DNA from: Campylobacterota bacterium
Lineage (GTDB): Bacteria > Campylobacterota > Campylobacteria > Campylobacterales > Sulfurospirillaceae
Direction: 5' to 3'
DNA length: 8,499 nucleotides
NCBI GenBank assembly: GCA_009930355.1
Contig: RZYK01000081.1
Span: forward strand, 1 to 8,499
The position numbers were made by a program, and so were the translations under genes. This document shows positions 1 through 5,188 of the stretch, piece by piece; within the stretch, counting starts at the first letter, position 1; the number at the start of each line of letters is the position of its first letter. The notes beneath the pieces were generated by a model. The model was given only the letters and a program-made list of their open reading frames with translations. It had not been told where the DNA came from and searched no databases.

Positions 1-120
1 TTCTTCAGCCCATAAAAGATCAATCTCTTTTGTAGGAATATCAAGGCTTAATAACAGTTCATCTACTAAATGCAGTCGTTCAATGGGTTTAAGAGTAAGA
101 GCTTCTTCAACAATAGACAC
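1..120 (-). CDS. Addiction module component (antitoxin) family protein, C-terminus cut by window edge
   Basis: Reading the minus strand from a GTG at 120 gives a peptide starting MSIVEEALTLKPIERLHLVD, then a DELLLSLD stretch and an IDLLWAEE motif. This is the typical N-terminal pattern of the small 'putative addiction module component' family (Unstab_antitox type, usually about 70-80 residues), whose members sit beside RelE/ParE-like toxins. Only about 40 residues are inside the window; the rest and any toxin partner would lie to the left. The GTG is chosen because a strong AAGGAGG (minus strand, 132-126) lies five bases upstream. The same frame is open further upstream, with an ATG at 171 and a GTG at 213, but neither has a clear ribosome-binding site. 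The upstream peptide (for example KWDIETILSQ) does not match the family start. The gene lies downstream of higA on the same strand and may be co-transcribed with it. The family call is from pattern memory and fairly secure; the start is less so. Confidence 0.7.
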   Translation of the reverse strand, partial: MSIVEEALTLKPIERLHLVDELLLSLDIPTKEIDLLWAEE

Positions 121-125
121 CACAG

Positions 126-132
126 CCTCCTT
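126..132 (-). promoter_or_regulatory. Ribosome-binding site deciding the start of the addiction-module antitoxin
   Basis: The minus strand reads AAGGAGG here, an almost perfect anti-Shine-Dalgarno match, five bases before GTG at 120 and two bases before another GTG at 123. It argues against the longer ATG start at 171. Confidence 0.6.
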
Positions 133-235
133 TATAAAATCATCACTTATTCTGTTGTCATTATAGCTCATTTGAGATAAGATGGTTTCGATATCCCATT
201 TCTCAGAAAACACCTTAGATCTTAAGATATAAAAC

Positions 236-526
236 CTAAGCAGATATCTCTAGTTTCTCCACAGCATCAAGATTTAGGGATTGAGCAAGTATCCAAAGGC
301 TGTATTTGTTTTGTATTGCGAGCCAACTTTCAGGCGTTCTTCCAAGGGTTTTGGAAAGGCGCAATGCCATCTCAGGTGTTAAGCTTGTTTGCCCAGAGAC
401 GAGACGATGAAACGTCGAAGGTGCCACTTTGAGTTTATGTGCCACTTCTCGTTCACTGATATTTAATTCATCCAAATAGACTTCTTTGATAAATTGTCCC
501 GGATGGGGTGGATTGTGCATGCGCAT
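236..526 (-). CDS. higA: HigA family antitoxin (XRE-type HTH)
   Basis: This 96-residue protein has the full pattern of the HigA antitoxin family: the N-terminal HNPPHPGQFIKEVYL box (residues 4-18), a helix-turn-helix at about 24-45 (SEREVAHKL, then APSTFHRLVSG as the recognition helix), the MALRLSKTLGRTPESWL segment (53-69) and an SLWI tract. HigA normally neutralises the HigB mRNA interferase and represses its own operon by binding an operator palindrome. The ATG overlaps the TAA of the preceding higB remnant by one base (TAATG), and GAGGA at 540-536 is nine bases upstream, so translation is coupled to the remnant. Length is normal and no key segment appears lost. What is odd is that its toxin partner is gutted, so this may now be a solitary antitoxin or regulator. 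A second antitoxin gene follows downstream. Confidence 0.93.
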   Translation of the reverse strand: MRMHNPPHPGQFIKEVYLDELNISEREVAHKLKVAPSTFHRLVSGQTSLTPEMALRLSKTLGRTPESWLAIQNKYSLWILAQSLNLDAVEKLEISA

Positions 527-636
527 TAGTGGTAGTCCTCATAATTTAAAATGTAGACATCGCCATTTTCAAACGTAAAGGTGAGTCTGTAATTACCATT
601 GACTTTAATGGCTTTATGCTTGAATGACTTTATCAT
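526..636 (-). pseudogene. higB: HigB toxin remnant with large in-frame internal deletion (36 aa)
   Basis: An ATG at 636 opens a 36-codon frame that ends in TAA at 528-526, overlapping the higA start. The peptide begins MIKSFKHK, the usual HigB N-terminus, and jumps directly to AIKVNGNYRLTFTFENGD and then VYILNYEDYH, the usual HigB C-terminus. HigB toxins are RelE-fold ribosome-dependent mRNA interferases of about 92 residues, so roughly 55 residues from the middle are missing without loss of frame. In well-studied HigB the active site combines a central His/Lys pair with the C-terminal Asp-Tyr-His. Only the C-terminal DYH survives here. The RelE fold cannot form from this, so the product is almost certainly not a toxin. 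The frame, the promoter and the overlap with higA are all preserved, which may keep antitoxin translation going. The family assignment is from motif recognition and is strong at both ends. Confidence 0.85.
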
Positions 637-642
637 GGTGAG

Positions 643-671
643 ATTATACTACAGTGTTGCACATTATGCAA
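643..671 (-). promoter_or_regulatory. Sigma-70 promoter of the higB remnant-higA operon
   Basis: On the minus strand, TTGCAT (671-666) and TATAAT (648-643) are separated by exactly 17 bases, a near-consensus promoter. Only six bases lie between the -10 box and the ATG at 636, so the expected transcription start falls at or next to the start codon. This implies a leaderless or almost leaderless message for the higB remnant. Confidence 0.7.
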
Positions 672-674
672 CAC
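654..674. promoter_or_regulatory. Palindromic operator, probable HigA binding site
   Basis: GTGTTGCA (654-661) and TGCAACAC (667-674) form a perfect 8-bp inverted repeat around the 5-base spacer CATTA. It covers the -35 box and part of the spacer of the higBA promoter, where a dimeric XRE-type repressor such as HigA would block RNA polymerase. That HigA autoregulates through a palindrome is known for the family; this particular assignment is inferred from position. Confidence 0.65.
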
Positions 675-801
675 GTTTGTAATAGTGGTAAGTTTAGAAG
701 TAACAGCTGTATTTTCCTAAAACATACTCTGATAAAACCCATATTCAAACAGCTTTTCAAATGAATGAATTAAGCAAATTATTTTGAGTACTATAAGAAT
801 A

Positions 802-836
802 TGTTAGAATATAGGTGTTTTATGTAACTTCTGGAG
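802..836 (+). promoter_or_regulatory. Extended -10 promoter and ribosome-binding site for the response regulator
   Basis: TGTTAGAAT at 802-810 is a TGn-extended -10 element. A weak TTTTGA at 782-787 lies 17 bases upstream of its hexamer. GGAG at 833-836 sits six bases before the ATG at 843 and supports that start over the internal ATG at 873, which has no such site. The rest of the 675-842 gap shows no gene. Confidence 0.5.
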
Positions 837-842
837 TATTTT

Positions 843-1535
843 ATGAATCCGATTGTGTATTTATTTTCTTCTATGACGATACTCTATGCTGAAGATGAAG
901 AGGGTTTAAGGCACAGTGTAACGCAAACATTGGAACTTTTTTACAAAAAAGTAATCCAAGCCCGTGATGGCGAAGAAGCCATTGATCTCTTTTTTGATGA
1001 AAATCCAGATATTTTGTTGCTTGACATTTGCATGCCAAAACTTGATGGGCTTTCCTTGCTTAAACAAATTCGTCAAATGCACAAGCGTGTACCAGTGATT
1101 ATTATGAGTGCCCATACCGATCAAAACTATTTATTACAAGCGGTAGAACTTAATATCTGTAAATACCTCATAAAGCCCTTTAGCAAAGAGCAATTTCTTG
1201 ATGCCCTAGAAGCGTGTGCGGATTGGATGTATGAATGGGGAAATGGATATTCTATTCCTTTAGGAGCTGAAACCACCTATAATCCTCTTTTGGCACAAAT
1301 AATTAGGGGCGAAATTGTAACGACTCTTACTAAAAAAGAGCGTTTATTGTTTGAATATTTTTTGCGTCAAAAAAATCGTAATCTCTCTTTTGAAGAGCTT
1401 GAATACGCACTATGGGGAAATGAAACCAAAGGAAAAGAAGCCCTTAAAGCAATGATCAAGGAGTTGCGCAAAAAAATTCCACAAGGTTTGATTGAAAATA
1501 TTTTTGGGGTAGGATACAAATGTGTCCTTAACTAA
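843..1535 (+). CDS. OmpR/PhoB-family response regulator, probable activator of the ttr operon
   Basis: This is a 230-residue two-component response regulator. The receiver domain covers about residues 11-125, with the acidic pocket E17/D18, the phospho-acceptor D61 (in LLLDICMPKLDG), the switch residue S89 and the conserved K111 before P112. A winged-helix DNA-binding domain follows at about 156-230: a TLTKKERLLFEYFL start, an ELRKKI recognition-helix region and the GVGYK wing near the end. The length and the two-domain layout are standard. The gene overlaps the downstream histidine kinase by 14 bases, so the two are translationally coupled and very likely a cognate pair. The likely target is the 11-bp tandem repeat at 3196-3217 in front of ttrB. 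This differs from classical TtrR, which carries a LuxR-type helix-turn-helix, so the symbol ttrR is not used. Its composition is AT-rich compared with the ttr genes. Confidence 0.93.
   Translation: MNPIVYLFSSMTILYAEDEEGLRHSVTQTLELFYKKVIQARDGEEAIDLFFDENPDILLLDICMPKLDGLSLLKQIRQMHKRVPVIIMSAHTDQNYLLQAVELNICKYLIKPFSKEQFLDALEACADWMYEWGNGYSIPLGAETTYNPLLAQIIRGEIVTTLTKKERLLFEYFLRQKNRNLSFEELEYALWGNETKGKEALKAMIKELRKKIPQGLIENIFGVGYKCVLN
1506..1514 (+). promoter_or_regulatory. Ribosome-binding site supporting the kinase GTG start
   Basis: GGGGTAGGA lies seven bases before GTG at 1522, inside the 3' end of the response regulator gene. It supports the GTG, which makes the two genes overlap by 14 bases. Confidence 0.55.
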
Positions 1536-3186
1536 TCTTTTAGACAACCACCTCTCTACTAAAACGAAAACCATGGTGCTTGTCTTAGCACTTTTTATTA
1601 TTATGGCTACGTTATTTAGTATTTTACGCTACCTAGATGTCAAGGCTGCAATTGAAAAGTCACGGCAAGACTACACAACACAAATTCACAATATCTACCA
1701 TACCTCTTTGGTACGCATTGGTGAGTTTTATACCAATCGAGGGCATGCAAATCTTGATTCGTATGGTATTAAAGAGGCTTTATCTCGTAAAGATGGGATG
1801 AAGCTAAAAGAGCTCTCTTTGCAGCGATGGAATGTGCTCAAAGAGGAAAATCCCTTTTTAGTGACCATGCGATTTTATGACACATTTGGCAACATCGTGA
1901 CAACGATTGGTACTTCTTTACACCATCAATTGGTTGATCCAAACATAATGAGTCAAGAGCCTTTTTTTGATTTTTTATTTAGCAAAGAAGAGTCGACGTA
2001 TCATGTGGTCGTACCCGCCCATGAGAATAATACGCACATTGGTTATCTGGAATTTGCTATTTTGAGTGACTATTTTTTATATGAAATTGAGGAGTTTTCA
2101 GGCTTAAAAGGATACGTGCTCTCTCCATTTAAGACTACTGTCTTTGATGATAAACACCTTAAAAACCTAAGTCTTACTCACGGTGACATTTCTCATTCGC
2201 AAGGTAAAACCTTTATTACCCATGCGATTCAACTGATAAGCCATACGAAGCTATGCGACAGCCAATTACTCTTTTTTCAAGATATCAGTGACCAACAAGA
2301 AAAACTTCTTCATGCCATTTACGAGGCTTTTTTCCTTTCTCTAGGTCTTTTAAGTGTGATCATAATCGCACTTCATTATGGGTTTGAAGTTCTGATTCGT
2401 CGTCTTGAAGAGAGTGAAACATCGCTTAGATTTCTTAATCATACACTAGAAGAACGGGTGAGCCAAGAGATTGCAAAACGTTATAAAAATGAACAAATGT
2501 TAATGCACCAAAGCCGACTCGCTAGCATGGGAGAGATGATCGGCAATATCGCCCACCAATGGCGCCAACCCCTGACCGAACTAGGAGCCACACTGGTCAA
2601 TCTCTCCTTTTTACATGATCTAGGCAAACTCACCACCCAAAATTTGAATGAGAGGCTGAGTAAAGCTGAGGCACTCATTTTGTACATGTCAAAAACCATC
2701 GACGATTTTCGTAACTTTTTTGCCAGCGATACCCAAGAGGAGCTCTTTTGTGCGTATGAGGCGATCCAAAAAGCGCTGATGCTGATCGAATCGGCACTCA
2801 AAAACAACCATATCACCTTACATGTAGAGGCACAACACAGCTGCCTCATCAAAGGCTACCCCAGCCAATTTGCCCAAGCCATCCTTAACATCATCGGCAA
2901 TGCCAAAGATATCTTACTCGAACGAGCAATCCAAAACCCGACCATCACCATCACCCTTACATGTAAAGAGGAGGAGACCCTGATTCGCATCAGCGATAAT
3001 GGAGGGGGGATTAGCATCACGCCTATTGAGAAGATCTTTGAGCCCTACGTCAGCACCAAGCATGCCACTTCGGGGACGGGGATCGGGCTGTATATGAGCA
3101 AAACCATCATCGAAAAAAACTCCAAAGGAAGTTTGCGCGCCTACAATTCCAACGAAGGTGCCGTCTTTGAAATCCTCTTCGCCTAA
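1522..3186 (+). CDS. Membrane sensor histidine kinase with periplasmic Cache-like sensor
   Basis: The 554-residue protein has a first membrane segment at about 17-37, a periplasmic region of some 225 residues, a second membrane segment at about 266-288, a short charged linker or coiled coil (290-330), and a kinase core. In the core, H345 in AHQWRQPL is the phospho-accepting histidine, N460 lies in the N box (NIIGNAKD), DNGGG at 492-496 is the G1 box and GTGIGL at 518-523 is the G2 box. The periplasmic region has the pattern FYTNRGHANLDSYGIKEAL and later RWNVL and MRFYDTFGN. It resembles the double-Cache sensory domains of two-component kinases (dCache_3-like, from memory). It would pass a periplasmic signal to the upstream regulator. 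Classical TtrS instead has a PhnD-like periplasmic binding domain. The oddity is that base composition and C/G balance change abruptly near 2515, just before the HisKA box, as if sensor and kinase core had different histories. Confidence 0.93.
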   Translation: MSLTNLLDNHLSTKTKTMVLVLALFIIMATLFSILRYLDVKAAIEKSRQDYTTQIHNIYHTSLVRIGEFYTNRGHANLDSYGIKEALSRKDGMKLKELSLQRWNVLKEENPFLVTMRFYDTFGNIVTTIGTSLHHQLVDPNIMSQEPFFDFLFSKEESTYHVVVPAHENNTHIGYLEFAILSDYFLYEIEEFSGLKGYVLSPFKTTVFDDKHLKNLSLTHGDISHSQGKTFITHAIQLISHTKLCDSQLLFFQDISDQQEKLLHAIYEAFFLSLGLLSVIIIALHYGFEVLIRRLEESETSLRFLNHTLEERVSQEIAKRYKNEQMLMHQSRLASMGEMIGNIAHQWRQPLTELGATLVNLSFLHDLGKLTTQNLNERLSKAEALILYMSKTIDDFRNFFASDTQEELFCAYEAIQKALMLIESALKNNHITLHVEAQHSCLIKGYPSQFAQAILNIIGNAKDILLERAIQNPTITITLTCKEEETLIRISDNGGGISITPIEKIFEPYVSTKHATSGTGIGLYMSKTIIEKNSKGSLRAYNSNEGAVFEILFA

Positions 3187-3195
3187 TTAAAACCA

Positions 3196-3217
3196 TCTCC
3201 CTATTTTCTCCCTACTT
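3196..3217 (+). promoter_or_regulatory. 11-bp tandem direct repeat, candidate response-regulator operator for ttrBCA
   Basis: Two adjacent 11-mers, TCTCCCTATTT (3196-3206) and TCTCCCTACTT (3207-3217), match at 10 of 11 positions. OmpR/PhoB-type regulators bind as head-to-tail dimers on direct repeats with an 11-bp period, typically replacing the -35 region. The repeat sits just before the extended -10 at 3220-3228, in the short gap between the kinase stop and ttrB. The binding role is inferred from spacing and context. Confidence 0.6.
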
Positions 3218-3219
3218 CC

Positions 3220-3228
3220 TGTTAGGAT
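3220..3228 (+). promoter_or_regulatory. Extended -10 element of the ttrB promoter
   Basis: TGTTAGGAT is a TGn-extended -10 hexamer with no convincing -35 at the proper distance, where the tandem repeat lies instead. This is the layout of an activator-dependent promoter. Transcription would begin near 3235, shortly upstream of the ttrB ribosome-binding site. Confidence 0.5.
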
Positions 3229-3243
3229 GTCACAAATTATCCT

Positions 3244-3250
3244 AAAGGAG
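3244..3250 (+). promoter_or_regulatory. Ribosome-binding site deciding the ttrB start
   Basis: AAAGGAG lies six bases before ATG at 3257. An in-frame ATG at 3227 falls inside the -10 element and lacks such a site, so the 3257 start is preferred. Confidence 0.75.
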
Positions 3251-3256
3251 TGTTGG

Positions 3257-4054
3257 ATGGACAATACAAAACCCTTACCCAACAGACGTGCTTTTGTGAA
3301 AAAAGCCTTGTTGGGCTTAGCCGCTCTTGGTACCACGACCCAAGCCCAAGCATTTAGCCTCACCAATCCCGGACGTGACGCCAAAGACCCCCGCCACATC
3401 GGTCAAAAAGGGAAACGCTTTGGCATGGTGATCGATCTTCGAAAATGTGTAGGCTGTCAAGCGTGTACCTCTGCATGTAAAAACGAGAATAAGGTCCCCA
3501 AGGAGAAGTTTCGCACCTATGTCCCTGAGTATGAACTAGGCGCGTTTCCCACTGTACGCAAAACCTTTCTCCCTCAGTTGTGCAACCACTGTGCAGAGCC
3601 TTCGTGTGTGAGTGTCTGCCCTACGGGTGCGACCTTTGCCCGTGAGGATGGGATCGTCGTGGTGGACAGTGAGATCTGTTGGGGATGCGGATACTGCATC
3701 AATGCCTGCCCTTATGACAAGCGCTTCTTCAACCCCATCACCTACGTGGCGGACAAATGTACGTTGTGTGCGCACCGTTTGGATGCGGGGTTGCTACCTG
3801 CTTGCGTGGAGAGTTGTGTTGGAGGTGCGCGCATCAGCGGTGATTTTAACGACCCCCACTCTGAAGTCTCAAAACTCTTAGCACAATTTCCTGCCAATGT
3901 TCTCAAACCCTCAAGTGGCAACCAACCTAGAGTCTTTTATATCGGGCTTAGTGGGGAGATACAAGGCTTGCCTTTTTCACTAGGTTCCCTCGATGATCAC
4001 GTCAAAAAAATCAACGGCGACACTCGTAAAGAGTGGACAAGCAAAGGAGTATAA
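3257..4054 (+). CDS. ttrB: Tetrathionate reductase electron-transfer subunit TtrB (4x[4Fe-4S] ferredoxin)
   Basis: From the ATG at 3257 the protein has 265 residues. It starts with a twin-arginine signal (R10-R11 in NRRAFVKK, a hydrophobic stretch, and TQAQA as a likely cleavage end near residue 32), so it is exported folded. Four cysteine groups follow, each laid out for a [4Fe-4S] cluster: C64/67/70/74, C109/112/117/121, C141/144/147/151 and C168/171/183/187. This is the DmsB/PsrB/TtrB family pattern. It carries electrons from the membrane subunit to the catalytic subunit on the outer side of the membrane. The gene ends one base before the ttrC ATG and is first in a B-C-A operon, the order known for ttrBCA. 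Several enzymes of this superfamily share the same ferredoxin subunit, so the name rests mainly on gene order and the catalytic subunit. An in-frame start at 3227 is rejected for lack of a ribosome-binding site and because the Tat motif would then sit further in. Confidence 0.85.
   Translation: MDNTKPLPNRRAFVKKALLGLAALGTTTQAQAFSLTNPGRDAKDPRHIGQKGKRFGMVIDLRKCVGCQACTSACKNENKVPKEKFRTYVPEYELGAFPTVRKTFLPQLCNHCAEPSCVSVCPTGATFAREDGIVVVDSEICWGCGYCINACPYDKRFFNPITYVADKCTLCAHRLDAGLLPACVESCVGGARISGDFNDPHSEVSKLLAQFPANVLKPSSGNQPRVFYIGLSGEIQGLPFSLGSLDDHVKKINGDTRKEWTSKGV
4043..4049 (+). promoter_or_regulatory. Ribosome-binding site deciding the ttrC start
   Basis: AAAGGAG, at the 3' end of ttrB, is six bases before ATG at 4056. 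It rules out the longer in-frame ATG at 3993, which would overlap ttrB by 62 bases. Confidence 0.75.
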
Positions 4055-4055
4055 G

Positions 4056-5186
4056 ATGGATTTAGGCTCTGTTATCACCACCCTCTCAACGATCACACCC
4101 GATCGTCCATGGGGAATCGATATCCCCAACTATTTTTGGTTTACCGGTAGCTCTGCAGCGGCGTTTATCATCTCAAGTTTTGCACACGTCTTTGGCATGA
4201 AAGAGTACAAGCCTATCGCTGGCTTTTCACTGCTGTTGGCTTTTGTCCTTTTGGTGGCAGCACCACTCAATCTCATCGACGACCTGCGCCAACCCGGCCG
4301 TGTCATCAACTTTTTTCTCTATGGTTGGGAAAATTTTGCGACCAGTCCGATGAAATGGGGCGTACTCTTGTTGATCGCCTATCCTGTGCTCATCTTAGCC
4401 GAAGCCTATGTGCTCTACCGTCCTTTCTTTGCCAAAAACAGTGCCACCCCTCGCACACCTGAAGAGGAGGAGAAAGACCATCGCTTAGGCGTCGTCCTAG
4501 GAGCGATCGGTATCCCCTTAGCGCTGAGTGTGCATGGGTATACCGGCTACATCCTAGGGGCGGTGCATGCGATCCCCCTTTTCCATACCCCATTGATGCC
4601 TATCTTGTTCTTAGCCTCCGCGATGGTTTCAGGAACGGGATTGTTGATCTTGCTTTTGCCCCTCTTTCAAAAGTTTTTCACCCCTTTTAAAAGAGTAGAT
4701 CATGCGATGATTGTGCGCTTGGCAAAATTGTTGGCGTGGTTTATCGTCATCGATTTGGTTATTCGCTTCTTTTGGCTCACCTTTGCCATCACCTTCAACA
4801 GTGAAGAAAAGTATGCCCTCACCCTCTTTTTTGGGGAGCATTTTTGGGAAGTTGTGATCGTCGAATACCTCCTGTGTCTACTGTTACCAATGCTCATAGG
4901 CTTTAGCAAGCGTCTCTCAGCCAACTTCATACTCGTGCTCTTTGGCGCACTTTTGTGTGCAGTGGGTGTGTGGCTCTTTCGTTGGAATACGGTCATCGGG
5001 GGTCAAACCATTGGTAAAACGACACCTTTTTTACTCGAATATCACCCCCACCTCATGGGTCCTGATAGCCTCTTCTCGATTGTTGCCAACTGGAGTTTGC
5101 TCGTCGCACTGATCGCCTTTGTGATGCTACTCTTTCCATGGGATAAAGAGATGGCAACCCACTACACCACCAACAAGGAGCTCTAA
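4056..5186 (+). CDS. ttrC: Tetrathionate reductase membrane subunit TtrC (NrfD/PsrC-type quinol dehydrogenase)
   Basis: The 376-residue protein is highly hydrophobic, with about nine membrane segments. The first four fall at roughly 25-45, 52-75, 98-120 and 144-165, the next at about 178-205, and the last at about 345-365. Features typical of the NrfD/PsrC family include PNYFWFTGSSAAAF near the start of the first helix, LNLIDDLRQPGR after the second, FATSPMKWG before the third, and SVHGYTGYILG with a PLFHTPLMPILF turn. It anchors the complex in the cytoplasmic membrane and oxidises menaquinol, passing electrons to TtrB. There is no haem-binding CXXCH motif. It is slightly longer than enterobacterial TtrC (about 340 residues). 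It begins one base after the ttrB stop and ends two bases before the ttrA ATG, so the three genes are translated as a unit. The family is certain; the substrate-specific name comes from the neighbours. Confidence 0.85.
   Translation: MDLGSVITTLSTITPDRPWGIDIPNYFWFTGSSAAAFIISSFAHVFGMKEYKPIAGFSLLLAFVLLVAAPLNLIDDLRQPGRVINFFLYGWENFATSPMKWGVLLLIAYPVLILAEAYVLYRPFFAKNSATPRTPEEEEKDHRLGVVLGAIGIPLALSVHGYTGYILGAVHAIPLFHTPLMPILFLASAMVSGTGLLILLLPLFQKFFTPFKRVDHAMIVRLAKLLAWFIVIDLVIRFFWLTFAITFNSEEKYALTLFFGEHFWEVVIVEYLLCLLLPMLIGFSKRLSANFILVLFGALLCAVGVWLFRWNTVIGGQTIGKTTPFLLEYHPHLMGPDSLFSIVANWSLLVALIAFVMLLFPWDKEMATHYTTNKEL
5175..5180 (+). promoter_or_regulatory. ttrA ribosome-binding site inside the ttrC end
   Basis: AAGGAG lies eight bases upstream of ATG at 5189, within the last codons of ttrC, and supports translational coupling. 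Confidence 0.65.
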
Positions 5187-5188
5187 AG

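Noticed and set aside
213..240. CTTAG/CTAAG inverted repeat behind higA as a terminator
   Set aside because: Only five pairs with a long loop and no U-tract; too weak to call.
703..710. ACAGCTGT palindrome between higBA and the response regulator
   Set aside because: An isolated 8-bp palindrome away from either promoter, expected by chance.
2481..2852. Long minus-strand open frame opposite the kinase gene (123 codons)
   Set aside because: It is a shadow of the kinase core, whose motifs are intact on the plus strand, and it has no recognisable protein pattern.
3227..3256. Ten extra N-terminal codons for ttrB from ATG 3227
   Set aside because: This ATG lies within the -10 element and has no ribosome-binding site. 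AAAGGAG at 3244-3250 points to ATG 3257, which puts the Tat motif at the usual distance.
3993..4055. Longer ttrC starting at ATG 3993
   Set aside because: It would overlap ttrB by 62 bases and add a charged tail. ATG 4056 has a good ribosome-binding site and one-base spacing from ttrB.
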